From the NCBI GenBank assembly GCA_963772335.1, contig CAVYXF010000012.1:38583-102582 (forward strand): DNA of 64,000 bases, in the 5' to 3' direction. Source of the DNA: CAVYXF01 sp963772335. Its GTDB lineage: Bacteria; Pseudomonadota; Alphaproteobacteria; Rhizobiales; Rhodomicrobiaceae. Shown here one piece after another: positions 34,524 to 43,076 of this stretch (within the stretch, counting starts at the first letter, position 1; each line of letters opens with the position of its first letter). The translations under genes were made by a program, and so were the position numbers. The notes under the pieces were generated by a model. The model did not search any database. It worked only from the letters and a program-made list of their open reading frames with translations, and was not told the origin of the DNA.

Positions 34524-37436
34524 ATGAATAAGTCGATCTCGATCCGCGGCGCGCGGGAACACAATCTGAAGAACATCTCGCTGGATTTGCCACGCGAGAA
34601 GCTGGTGGTGATTACCGGCCTCTCGGGCTCCGGCAAATCGTCGCTCGCCTTCGATACCATTTATGCCGAGGGCCAACGGCGTTATGTCGAGAGCCTGTCA
34701 GCCTATGCGCGCCAGTTCCTGGAAATGATGCAGAAGCCGGATGTGGACCTGATCGAGGGCCTGTCGCCGGCTATTTCCATCGAGCAGAAGACCACCAGCC
34801 GCAATCCGCGCTCGACCGTCGGCACCGTCACCGAAATCTACGACTATATGCGGCTCCTGTTCGCCCGCGTCGGCGTGCCTTATTCGCCGGCAACCGGGCT
34901 GCCGATCGAGAGCCAGACGGTCTCGCAGATGGTGGACCGGATCATCGCGTTGCCAGAGGGTACACGGCTCTATCTGCTGGCGCCGGTGATCCGCGGCCGC
35001 AAGGGCGAGTACAAGAAAGAGCTCGCCGATTTCATGAAGCGCGGTTTCCAGCGCGTGAAGATTGATGGGCAATATTATGAGATCGCCGAGGCGCCCGCGC
35101 TCGACAAGAAGCTGAAGCACGATATCGACGTGGTGGTGGACCGCGTCGTGGTGCGCCCCGATCTCGGCAGCCGGCTGGCAGATAGCCTGGAGACCGCCTT
35201 AGAGCTGGCCGACGGCCTCGCGATCGCCGAATATGCCGACAAGGCGTTGCCGCCCGAGGCATCCAAGGGCGCGAACAAGTCGAAGAACGATACGCATGAG
35301 CGCATCCTGTTTTCGCAGCGCTTCGCCTGCCCAGTCTCCGGCTTCACCATCGACGAGATCGAGCCGCGACTGTTCTCATTCAACAATCCGTTCGGTGCCT
35401 GCCCGAAATGCGATGGTTTGGGCACCACGCTTGAATTCGAGCCGGCGCTGGTGGTGCCCGATCCCTCGCTATCGCTGCGCAAGGGTGCGATCGTGCCCTG
35501 GGCGCGCACGGGCAGCTCTTCGCCCTATTACGCGCAGACACTGGAAGCCCTGGCCAAGCACTTCAAGGTCTCGATGAACACGCCTTGGTCCGAGCTCCCG
35601 GAGCACGTACAAAATGCCATCCTGTTCGGCACGGATGAGGCGGTTACCTTCACCTATGACGACGGCATGCGCACCTATCGCAACGCCAAGCCGTTCGAAG
35701 GTGTGGTCAATAATATCGAGCGGCGCTGGAAGGAGACCAACTCGTCCTGGGTGCGCGAGGAGCTGGGCCGCTACCAGTCCGACCACCCGTGCGAGCTGTG
35801 CCACGGCTTCCGGCTCAAAGCCCAGGCGCTGGCGGTGAAGATCGCCGGCCTCCACATCGGCGAGGTGTCTCGGATGTCGATCCGCGAGGCCAATGTCTGG
35901 TTCGCTGAGCTGCCGGAGAAGCTTACGCCCAAGCAGAACGAGATCGCCTCGCGCATTCTCAAGGAGATCCGCGACCGGCTGAAATTCCTCAACGATGTCG
36001 GGCTCGATTATCTGGCGTTGTCGCGTAATTCCGGCACGCTTTCGGGCGGCGAGAGCCAGCGTATCCGCCTGGCCTCGCAGATCGGCTCGGGGCTGACAGG
36101 CGTGCTCTACGTGCTGGACGAACCCTCGATCGGCCTGCATCAGCGCGACAATGCGCGGCTGCTCGAGACGCTGAAGCATCTGCGCGACCTCGGCAACACG
36201 GTGATCGTGGTCGAGCATGACGAGGACGCGATCCTCCAGGCCGACCACGTGGTGGATATCGGCCCCGGCGCCGGCGTGCATGGCGGGCACATCATCGCCG
36301 AGGGCACGCCGGAAAAGATCATGGCGACTTCGGCGAGCCTCACCGGCCAGTACTTAAGCGGCGCGCGCCAGGTCGCGGTGCCGAAAGTCAGGCGCGAAAT
36401 CTCGAAGAAGAAACGGCTGCGTGTCACCGGCGCGACTGGCAACAACCTGAAAAACGTCACCGCCGACATTCCGCTCGGCACCTTCACCTGCGTAACTGGC
36501 GTCTCTGGCGGGGGCAAGTCCACGCTGCTGATCGAGACGGTATTCAAGGCGGTTGCCCGCAAGCTGAACGGCGCGCGCGAGGCCCCTGCCCCGTTCGACG
36601 AGATCAAGGGACTCGAATATCTCGATAAGGTCATCGATATCGACCAGTCGCCGATCGGACGCACGCCGCGCTCCAACCCGGCGACCTATACCGGTGCCTT
36701 TACGCCCATCCGCGATTGGTTTGCGGGGCTTCCCGAGGCGAAGGCGCGCGGCTATCTGCCGGGCCGCTTCTCCTTTAATGTCAAAGGCGGGCGCTGCGAA
36801 GCGTGCCAGGGCGACGGCGTCATCAAGATCGAGATGCACTTCCTGCCCGACGTCTACGTCACCTGCGACCAATGCAAAGGCAAGCGCTACAACCGCGAGA
36901 CGCTGGAGATCAAGTTCAGGAACAAGTCCATCGCCGATGTGCTCGACATGACCGTGGAGGAGGCCGCCGAGTTCTTCAAGGCCGTGCCTTCGGTGCGCGA
37001 CAAGATGGAGACCTTAGCGCGGGTCGGCCTCGGTTATATCAAGGTCGGCCAGCAGGCGACGACACTGTCGGGCGGCGAGGCGCAGCGCATCAAGCTCTCC
37101 AAGGAGCTGTCGCGCCGTTCGACGGGACGCACGCTCTACATCCTCGACGAGCCGACGACGGGGCTGCATTTCCACGATGTGGCCAAGCTGCTCGAGGTGC
37201 TGCACGAGCTCGTCGAGCAGGGCAACACCGTCGTGGTGATCGAGCACAATCTGGAGGTCATTAAGACCGCCGATTGGATCATCGATCTCGGCCCGGAAGG
37301 CGGCGACGGCGGTGGCCGGATCGTCGCCGAAGGCACGCCCGAACAGGTGGCGAAAGCGAAGGAAAGCTATACCGGACAATTCCTCGCGGGTCTGCTGCAG
37401 CGCCGGCCGATCAAGCGCGCCCAGGCGGCAGAGTAG
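34524..37436 (+). CDS. uvrA: Excinuclease ABC subunit A
   Basis: 970 residues from the ATG at 34524, the usual UvrA start (MNKSISIRGAREHNLKNISL). Both ABC modules are complete: Walker A GLSGSGKSSLAFDT and GVSGGGKSTLLIET, signatures LSGGESQRIRLASQ and LSGGEAQRIKLSKE, Walker B with LDEPSIGLHQRD and LDEPTTGLHFHD. Two Cys4 zinc sites are present: C-PVSG ... CPKC in the first half and CEAC ... CDQC in the second. UvrA scans DNA for bulky damage and loads UvrB. The 3' end overlaps the convergent 37411 gene by 26 bases. Confidence 0.98.
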   Translation: MNKSISIRGAREHNLKNISLDLPREKLVVITGLSGSGKSSLAFDTIYAEGQRRYVESLSAYARQFLEMMQKPDVDLIEGLSPAISIEQKTTSRNPRSTVGTVTEIYDYMRLLFARVGVPYSPATGLPIESQTVSQMVDRIIALPEGTRLYLLAPVIRGRKGEYKKELADFMKRGFQRVKIDGQYYEIAEAPALDKKLKHDIDVVVDRVVVRPDLGSRLADSLETALELADGLAIAEYADKALPPEASKGANKSKNDTHERILFSQRFACPVSGFTIDEIEPRLFSFNNPFGACPKCDGLGTTLEFEPALVVPDPSLSLRKGAIVPWARTGSSSPYYAQTLEALAKHFKVSMNTPWSELPEHVQNAILFGTDEAVTFTYDDGMRTYRNAKPFEGVVNNIERRWKETNSSWVREELGRYQSDHPCELCHGFRLKAQALAVKIAGLHIGEVSRMSIREANVWFAELPEKLTPKQNEIASRILKEIRDRLKFLNDVGLDYLALSRNSGTLSGGESQRIRLASQIGSGLTGVLYVLDEPSIGLHQRDNARLLETLKHLRDLGNTVIVVEHDEDAILQADHVVDIGPGAGVHGGHIIAEGTPEKIMATSASLTGQYLSGARQVAVPKVRREISKKKRLRVTGATGNNLKNVTADIPLGTFTCVTGVSGGGKSTLLIETVFKAVARKLNGAREAPAPFDEIKGLEYLDKVIDIDQSPIGRTPRSNPATYTGAFTPIRDWFAGLPEAKARGYLPGRFSFNVKGGRCEACQGDGVIKIEMHFLPDVYVTCDQCKGKRYNRETLEIKFRNKSIADVLDMTVEEAAEFFKAVPSVRDKMETLARVGLGYIKVGQQATTLSGGEAQRIKLSKELSRRSTGRTLYILDEPTTGLHFHDVAKLLEVLHELVEQGNTVVVIEHNLEVIKTADWIIDLGPEGGDGGGRIVAEGTPEQVAKAKESYTGQFLAGLLQRRPIKRAQAAE

Positions 37437-37884
37437 GCGCGCGAAACCGCCGCTTCACGCTTTCGACGCGCTCGTTAAGAAGCAGCCGGTCACTGAAATA
37501 GGTCTCGATCGCCGCACGTGCCGCCTTACCCGATTTTGCGGACAGGCCCATTATCCTTTTGCCGAGGACTTTCCACTCATCCGGACGCAGGGTAATACCG
37601 GCGATCGCCTCCCGCAATGCGGCTTGCGTGTCCGCGCTCTCCAGTCTTGACAGGGCCTCATCGGGCGTTGTCTCGGCTTTCCCCCCGGCCGGCTTCATCC
37701 TGCGGGCCTTGGGCGCGCTTTGCCGCGCAGCGACCCACGCGGCCAGGGTCATGTCCCCGGCACCTTCCAGCTCACGCTGAATCTTCCGGATCGCGTCGGC
37801 CGGCTGAGAGCCGTCCCTATTTCGATAGACCTGCCCGAGCAGATCGAGCGCCTGAACGAGCGCGGTGACCGTCATTATCTCCAT
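37411..37884 (-). CDS. Hypothetical protein, third gene of the ParA unit
   Basis: 157 residues (or 154 from the ATG at 37875). Mostly helical: N-terminal VTALVQALDLLGQVYRNRDG, a Lys/Pro-rich middle (KARRMKPAGGKAET) and a conserved-looking C-terminal segment LREAIAGITLRPDEWKVLGKRIMGLSAKSGKAARAAIETYFSDRLL. No known domain recognised. Its start overlaps the end of the ParA gene by 68 bases, and its stop lies 26 bases inside the convergent uvrA. In ParA-like systems the downstream gene often encodes the DNA- or cargo-binding partner, which would fit this basic protein; that is inference. Confidence 0.7.
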   Translation of the reverse strand: MEIMTVTALVQALDLLGQVYRNRDGSQPADAIRKIQRELEGAGDMTLAAWVAARQSAPKARRMKPAGGKAETTPDEALSRLESADTQAALREAIAGITLRPDEWKVLGKRIMGLSAKSGKAARAAIETYFSDRLLLNERVESVKRRFRAPTLPPGRA

Positions 37885-38743
37885 TGGGATGGAGCCCCAG
37901 CTTTCCGATGATTTTCTGCGCTATATAGGCAAACCGCCCGCGGCAATCCGGATTTTGCAAGACGCGATTATTCGCAATGTCCTGGCGCAGCGGGATGAAG
38001 ATGTCCCGCCAGACCTGGATGAGCGGTAGATATCTCTCCAGCTCGTCCAACGCCTTCTGTTCGGCCGGGCTTAGCACGCCGGTCGCGGTGAAAGTCGCCA
38101 GCACGCCGAGAACGCTGATCGAGGGGCAGAGATGCTTCCGGAACTCGGACAGATACTCGACAAAGGTGATGGCGCCGCTTCGCGATACCGCGGTCAAAGC
38201 CGTCGGGATCAGCACATGAGTCGATGCACAGAACGCATTGATTGAGGCGATCGTCAGCCGCGGCGGGGTATCGACAAGAACGATATCGAAATCCCGCGCC
38301 AGCCGGGGGTCGGAGAGTTTGCGCGCCAGCGAGAAACGCGGGTCCCTCTCGCGCTCACCGAGAATGAAGGCGGCGAACAGCTTGTCCTCAACATCGGCCA
38401 GCTCAAATGAGGTGCGGACCAGGCTCAGATGCGAGAAAGGTGGCGCGCCCTTTGCGGTGATCTGATCGTTATGGAAAATGTCATAACTTTCATTCAGGAC
38501 AACCTGGATTCCGCCATCGTGCGTCTCCCATCGAGGCATGATGTTCGAAGGCAGGGCGACGGACAGCGACGCTTGAAAATCGAGATCGATGGCCAGCACG
38601 CGCAGACCGGCCTGTGTCAGCGCGACGGCCAGATTGGCAACGACCGCCGTCTTGCCGACCCCGCCCTTTAAATTCCCGACGGACAGAACAGGAATGCTCG
38701 GCGAGGGCACGACGCTCGCCGGAAGCGTTGTCCAGAGGCTCAC
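37817..38743 (-). CDS. ParA/MinD-family P-loop ATPase (orphan)
   Basis: 308 residues. Deviant Walker A KGGVGKT at 26-32, Walker A' DLDFQASL from 53, and Walker B FDIVLVDTPP ending near 161, the ParA pattern. There is no N-terminal DNA-binding domain. The last 20 or so residues (DNDGHRARSGARSARAGLSK) look unlike the rest and overlap the next gene, so the natural stop may have been lost by an indel. Upstream, a four-base ATGA overlap joins it to a small membrane protein. No ParB or parS is in the window, so a plasmid-type partition role is unlikely; membrane-linked positioning or signalling is inferred. Confidence 0.88.
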   Translation of the reverse strand: MSLWTTLPASVVPSPSIPVLSVGNLKGGVGKTAVVANLAVALTQAGLRVLAIDLDFQASLSVALPSNIMPRWETHDGGIQVVLNESYDIFHNDQITAKGAPPFSHLSLVRTSFELADVEDKLFAAFILGERERDPRFSLARKLSDPRLARDFDIVLVDTPPRLTIASINAFCASTHVLIPTALTAVSRSGAITFVEYLSEFRKHLCPSISVLGVLATFTATGVLSPAEQKALDELERYLPLIQVWRDIFIPLRQDIANNRVLQNPDCRGRFAYIAQKIIGKLGLHPNGDNDGHRARSGARSARAGLSK

Positions 38744-38973
38744 GGCCGCACCGCTGCCGCATGTTGATTGAGATCACCAGCCAACTTTTGCAGATGCCCC
38801 AATCGGGATTGGGCTGCATCCAGCTGACGCTCACGATCGCTCAGGGCTGCTCTTGCTCGGCGCTCCTTGAAGTAGCGCCACACGCCAAAAAGAAAACCCA
38901 ATATGCCGAAAACGCTGCTTAAAATGTTGAGTAGCCGGTCATATTCGACCGGAAAGTGATCTAATAATTCCAT
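38740..38973 (-). CDS. Small membrane-anchored coiled-coil protein upstream of ParA
   Basis: 77 residues. One membrane helix at about 14-34 (LLNILSSVFGILGFLFGVWRY), a positively charged KERRARAA that would stay inside, then a cytoplasmic helix to about 70 (DRERQLDAAQSRLGHLQKLA). Its stop overlaps the ParA start (ATGA). No homolog recognised. A small membrane anchor coupled so tightly to a ParA-type ATPase suggests a partner that localises or regulates it, as MinE or bactofilin-type partners do for other ATPases; this is inference. Confidence 0.75.
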   Translation of the reverse strand: MELLDHFPVEYDRLLNILSSVFGILGFLFGVWRYFKERRARAALSDRERQLDAAQSRLGHLQKLAGDLNQHAAAVRP

Positions 38974-39698
38974 AACTCGTACCCTCTTACAGGCGCGCGA
39001 CGGCTTACCCTAAAGATCGAGAAAGTAGGGGTCAAAAGGGGGTATCTGTATTCAGCTGCAACTGAGGCACTTCGGCCACGGCTTCCTCCGGGAAGTGGCG
39101 AGATTGCAGCAGGAGTTGAGTTTCAACGCTGAGAGCGCTGCAGTAAATAAGGTCTTATGCGCAATTTCGCCCGAGCCTGCCGATCACGTGGTTCCAATTC
39201 GAAGCGCCGCTTCTCGCCCTGGCCACGCTTCTTAGCCGCTACAATAACGATCGAGAGGTGCTGGTAAACCCAGGAGCTTCGTGACGGCGGCGTTATGCTT
39301 TTTGGCGTTTTTCGTGCTCCCTCCCCGCGAATCACACGCAGCATTGCGGCCGCGTTAACGTTTTATTCACCAGTCTCCACAGAAAGTTAGAATCGTGCTA
39401 CATTAATTAAGTGTTCGGCCAAGCGCCGTGGGCGGGACCCCATGGGTGTGCGGCTCGGACCACACCATCCAGGCGCAGGTGATGCGCTTTGGAAATGCGG
39501 CGCTAGGTACCACTTGATGAAGCTTCGAAAGAACGCGACGGACCGAAGGAAACTCGGCGCCGGACGTGTCTTTTTGCGCTCATCGATGGGGCTTGCGTGC
39601 GCATGGAGCGGGAGCCGTAAGGCTTCACCACGGCCGCTGCAGGATTTTCCAGCAATGGGAGGGATAGGGCGGCTTTAGCATGTAAACGGAGCGAATGG

Positions 39699-39848
39699 AT
39701 GCTGATTAATCTGCTCAGTACATTGCACGAGCGTATTCATCACCAGCATCACCACAGTAGCGTTGAGTTGCTTCTTGGAAAACCCTATACGGAGCCAGTA
39801 TCTGCCAGAGACGTCAAATACTTGCATCCGCCTAGTCTTCGCGCGTGA
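39699..39848 (+). CDS. Possible His-rich 49-residue protein
   Basis: ATG with GGAG seven bases upstream. The peptide begins MLINLLSTLHERIHHQHHHSS, with six histidines within ten residues, and ends LHPPSLRA. It is followed after 37 bases by a good hairpin. His-clustered short proteins can bind metal, but no homolog is recognised and the frame may be fortuitous. Confidence 0.3.
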   Translation: MLINLLSTLHERIHHQHHHSSVELLLGKPYTEPVSARDVKYLHPPSLRA

Positions 39849-39885
39849 TCATGCATGGTCGGTCTGAAAGACTGACAGGAAATGG

Positions 39886-39912
39886 AGGCCGGCTCTCGTA
39901 GCCGGCCTTCTA
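39886..39912 (+). terminator. Hairpin, probable terminator
   Basis: Perfect 9-bp stem AGGCCGGCT (39886-39894), loop CTCGT, AGCCGGCCT (39900-39908), then TCTAC. The weak U tract lowers confidence. It supports the presence of a short transcript ending here. Confidence 0.55.
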
Positions 39913-40096
39913 CAAAGGAAAGTCTAGAAAATTTCTGGGACGGCCCTGAGCGATGGGACTCTGTTTCTAAGGAGCGCCGCTTTTCGGCGATCGAGGAAGA
40001 TCCTCCGCAGCGCGCTTATCCTGACCCAAGCACAAAATAAAGGCGGCTGCTTTGAACAAGCACCCGCCAGTCGTACGCTAGAATGCTGCAGTGGGG

Positions 40097-40348
40097 CTAG
40101 AAGTCGATCCAGACGCCCTTGCGCCAGTAGCCGCGTCCTTCATGCTCGCGCCAGCGATATTTGTGATGATTACTCCACCTCCAGTTGTCCGGATGAACGA
40201 CGATCCCGAAGTCGGGACGGTAGTGATGCCGCTCCTTGACGTGCCAGCAATCGCCGTCACGGTTGCAAACAATATACGCCGATGCAGAGCTGGCGGTCAG
40301 AGCAAGCACGCAAGCTGCACCGAACAGAGCCGTTGTCACGCGTTTCAT
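40097..40348 (-). CDS. Small exported aromatic/His-rich protein
   Basis: 83 residues from the ATG at 40348 (GGAGGG upstream). Signal peptide about 1-24 (LFGAACVLALTASSASA). The mature part is short and rich in His, Trp, Tyr and Arg: YIVCNRDGDCWHVKERHHYR, PDFGIVVHPDNWRW and YRWREHEGRGYWRKGVWIDF, with two cysteines that could pair. Similar small periplasmic proteins are frequent in Hyphomicrobiales, function unknown to me. Confidence 0.8.
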   Translation of the reverse strand: MKRVTTALFGAACVLALTASSASAYIVCNRDGDCWHVKERHHYRPDFGIVVHPDNWRWSNHHKYRWREHEGRGYWRKGVWIDF

Positions 40349-40485
40349 AGCACCCTCCTTCATGGTGTGGTGCATTAACGCTTTGCCACGCTAATGGTTC
40401 GGCTTGACGGCTCCCGGAAATTCCTACACAGGAATCAATCACTTATCTGAAACCAAAGATTGAAATCTGCAGCGGGTACACGCTT

Positions 40486-41583
40486 TCAAATCGGCCAGGT
40501 GCGGAACTCGGCCTCGTGCCCGTGCGCCGCAAGCTGCTCCTCCAGTTCGGCATAGCGCAAGAGGCCGCTTTGCGTGTCGGCATAGCGCACGACGGATGCC
40601 GCATTCAGCGTTGCCGCAATCAGCGCCTGCTTCACCGGATGCTTCATCGCGGTGAGCGCAACAAAGGTGGAGGCGAACGCATCACCGGCTCCCGTCGTGC
40701 CAACCACGTGGGTCGGGATCGCCGAGAAGAACGACACCTCGCTCGGTGAGGCGACGAATGCGCCGCGCCGGCCGTCGGTGATGACGATCATGCGCGCGCC
40801 CGCCTCCAGCAGACAGCCGAAAAAGCGCAAGAGACTCATCTCGAAGCCGCCGGAGGAGAGACCGCGCCGGATCAGGTCCGGCACATCCGCCTCCTCTGGA
40901 TCGAAGGGCAGCGATGGCCCGCCCTCGCCAACTTGGGCGGAGAGCGTCGGCACCAGCGCACCCGCCTCGGCGCGATTGATCAGCAAGATATCAATGCCCG
41001 CGAGCAAATCCATGAAGGCGCGGCCACGCGCGGTCAGCTGGCGGATGCCGGGATTGGCGGCCACCAGGCAGTTGTTCTCCCGCCCCGCCTTCACCAGGTC
41101 GGGGAAGCAGTCGGCGGATTGGTTGGAGAGACTGGAAATATAGACGATGTCGACCCCGAATGCGCCGGCCTTGAAGTCGCTGGTTTGCAGCAGCACGTTG
41201 GCGCCGCGAAAGGTGAACACCGCCGCATCGCGGTCATGCGAGGAGATCAGGAGCGAGGCTCCAGTCGGCAGCCGTCCGTCCCGCGTCACCCAGCGGGTCG
41301 AAACCCCCTCGCTTTCCAGCCGGTTCAGGATCGCGTCGGCGCGCTGGTCGGTGCCGAGCTTGACGATGGTCGCCACGTCAATCCCAAGCCGCGCCATGGC
41401 GATCGAGGCGTTGACCGCCCCTCCGCCAGTATGGGTCGAGATCTCGTCGGCCTCAGTCTTGCGGCCCTCTTCGAGGAGCAGGAACGATGCATCCGCATTG
41501 CGCATGCTCATGCGCTCAATGCGGGCGCTGTCGATAAGCGCGATGGAGTCCATCATCGCGCCACCTACGGTGAGCGCTTTCAT
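40486..41583 (-). CDS. PfkB-family carbohydrate/nucleoside kinase
   Basis: 365 residues. PfkB features: GGGAVNASIAMARLGIDVATIVKLGTD near the N-terminus, LLISSHDRDAAVFTFRGAN, INRAEAGALV, and the ATP/catalytic motif VVGTTGAGDAFASTFVALTA with the base Asp. Ribokinase-like fold. Substrate not predictable; no catabolic genes adjoin it. A 30-residue insertion (LSAQVGEGGPSLPFDPEEAD) before the last third is unusual. Confidence 0.9.
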   Translation of the reverse strand: MKALTVGGAMMDSIALIDSARIERMSMRNADASFLLLEEGRKTEADEISTHTGGGAVNASIAMARLGIDVATIVKLGTDQRADAILNRLESEGVSTRWVTRDGRLPTGASLLISSHDRDAAVFTFRGANVLLQTSDFKAGAFGVDIVYISSLSNQSADCFPDLVKAGRENNCLVAANPGIRQLTARGRAFMDLLAGIDILLINRAEAGALVPTLSAQVGEGGPSLPFDPEEADVPDLIRRGLSSGGFEMSLLRFFGCLLEAGARMIVITDGRRGAFVASPSEVSFFSAIPTHVVGTTGAGDAFASTFVALTAMKHPVKQALIAATLNAASVVRYADTQSGLLRYAELEEQLAAHGHEAEFRTWPI

Positions 41584-41906
41584 TGCTTAACCTTTTTGAG
41601 CGAGGCTTAAGGGAGAGAGGGACGGCGCACAACCATTTTTGCTGGGCGCGCTGGCGTTAACAGATGGTTTTTTGCCATGAAGCCTTGTTGCGCCTTCTGC
41701 GCGGCAACGCAAATGTGAAGAGCGGTGAGCGCGCCAATCTTCGCAATTCCATGAGTTGAGCCTTGACACTGGGCCCCCTCGACATTCCATTAAACCTATC
41801 GTTGGCACTGCAGTGGCATTGCCGCTGGCGGTACCTTGCGCTGTCAAGGAAGGCAACTTCTCCCTGGAACAGGGACTGACGAGCGCCCATCGATCGCAAT
41901 GCTACT
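41584..41906. other. Divergent promoter region between the PfkB kinase and the RND pump
   Basis: No gene. TTGACA at 41763-41768 could be a -35 element for the pump, but I find no convincing -10 at the right distance. No operator-like palindrome was found. Confidence 0.35.
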
Positions 41907-43076
41907 GTGGGCTGGATTGTGCTGAAAGTCCTTCTCTTTCTGGTTCTTTTTGCTGCGGGTGCTTTCTGGCTGTTTTCGCCGCCAAAACAAGGCGAGACGA
42001 CAAAACCTGGCCGTCAGGCAAACCCCGTCGCCGTTTCGGTCCTGTCCGCCCCTCAGGAGGACATACCGATCCTGCTTTCGGCGCTTGGCACCGTACAGGC
42101 GGCCAATGCCGTGCAGGTCCGCCCGATGGTCGAGGGTCCACTCGACAAGGTGCCTTTCACCGAGGGGCAGGAGGTCAAGAAGGGCGCGCTGCTCGCCCAG
42201 ATTGATCCGCGGCCTTATCAGGCGGCGCTCGACCAGGCCAAGGGCAAGCTCGCCCAGGATCAGGCGCAGCTCGAGAGCGACCGCCGCGATCTGGAGCGCA
42301 ACACCACGCTCGCGGAGCGTTCCTTTGCCAGCAAGCAGATTGTTGATCAGCAGCGCGCCGCGGTCGAGAAGGGCGAGGCGCTGATCGAAGCCGACAAAGC
42401 CGCCATCCAGAGTGCGCAGGTACAGCTCGACTACACCGCCCTCACGGCGCCGTTCGACGGGCGCGTCGGCATTCGCAATGTCGATCCTGGCAACATCGTG
42501 CGCCCGACCGACACCAATCCCATCGCCACGCTCACCCAGCACCAGCCGATTAGCGTGCTGTTCTCTCTGCCGGAAAAGGACCTTGCACAGCTGCGCAAGG
42601 CACAGGCGGCGGGGCGCGGCGAGATTTACGCCTACGACCAGGACGGCAATGCCCAGATCGCACAGGGCAAGTTGCAGGTGGTCGACAATCAAATTGACCC
42701 CCAGACCGGCACCATCAGGCTGAAGGCCGAATTTCTGAATGAGAACGATGCGCTGTGGCCCGGGCAGTTCGTGCCCGTCAAAATCCGCATCGATACAAGG
42801 CAGAACATCGTCGCCCTGCCGAGCGCCGCGATTCAGCGCGGCCCGGACGGGCTCTATGTTTGGCTCGTCGATCCCGACAAGAAGGTGAAGATGAAACCGG
42901 TGACCACCGGGCCCAGCCAGGACGATAAGACGATCGTCGAGAGCGGCGTTACGCCCGGTGACCGCGTTGTCGTGGCTGGCCAGTATCGGCTCCAGCCGGG
43001 TTCCGCCGTGCAGTTCGAAGAGCCAAAGGTCAGCTCCAGGGATCCTGCGCCAGCGCAGAACGGCATCCCGCAATGA
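41907..43076 (+). CDS. RND efflux periplasmic adaptor (MdtA-like)
   Basis: 389 residues, GTG start. Membrane anchor/signal at 4-24 (IVLKVLLFLVLFAAGAFWLF). The membrane-fusion-protein order is clear: first lipoyl half VRPMVEGPLDKVPFTEGQEVKKGALLAQIDPRPY, a coiled-coil hairpin (AALDQAKGKLAQDQAQLESD ... AIQSAQVQLDYTALTAPFDGRVG) and a beta barrel ending in LPSAAIQRGPDGLYVWLV. It bridges the permease and an outer membrane channel, which is not encoded nearby. Stop and permease start overlap by four bases. Confidence 0.94.
   Translation: MGWIVLKVLLFLVLFAAGAFWLFSPPKQGETTKPGRQANPVAVSVLSAPQEDIPILLSALGTVQAANAVQVRPMVEGPLDKVPFTEGQEVKKGALLAQIDPRPYQAALDQAKGKLAQDQAQLESDRRDLERNTTLAERSFASKQIVDQQRAAVEKGEALIEADKAAIQSAQVQLDYTALTAPFDGRVGIRNVDPGNIVRPTDTNPIATLTQHQPISVLFSLPEKDLAQLRKAQAAGRGEIYAYDQDGNAQIAQGKLQVVDNQIDPQTGTIRLKAEFLNENDALWPGQFVPVKIRIDTRQNIVALPSAAIQRGPDGLYVWLVDPDKKVKMKPVTTGPSQDDKTIVESGVTPGDRVVVAGQYRLQPGSAVQFEEPKVSSRDPAPAQNGIPQ

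Larger units (their letters stand above)
38974..40096. other. Long region with little coding evidence
   Basis: Beyond the small ORF and hairpin listed separately I see no supported gene. Frames at 39123-39344 (minus) and 39442-39678 (plus) have no ribosome binding site and no family features. TTAATTAAG at 39403-39412 and a nearby AT-rich stretch (39350-39420) may be promoters. The region is a possible remnant of lost genes between the ParA unit and the small exported protein. Confidence 0.4.

Noticed and set aside
39123..39344. 73-residue basic minus-strand ORF
   Set aside because: No ribosome binding site, low-complexity Arg/Lys composition and no family likeness.
39442..39678. 78-residue plus-strand ORF
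   Set aside because: No ribosome site, no motif; composition typical of a chance frame.
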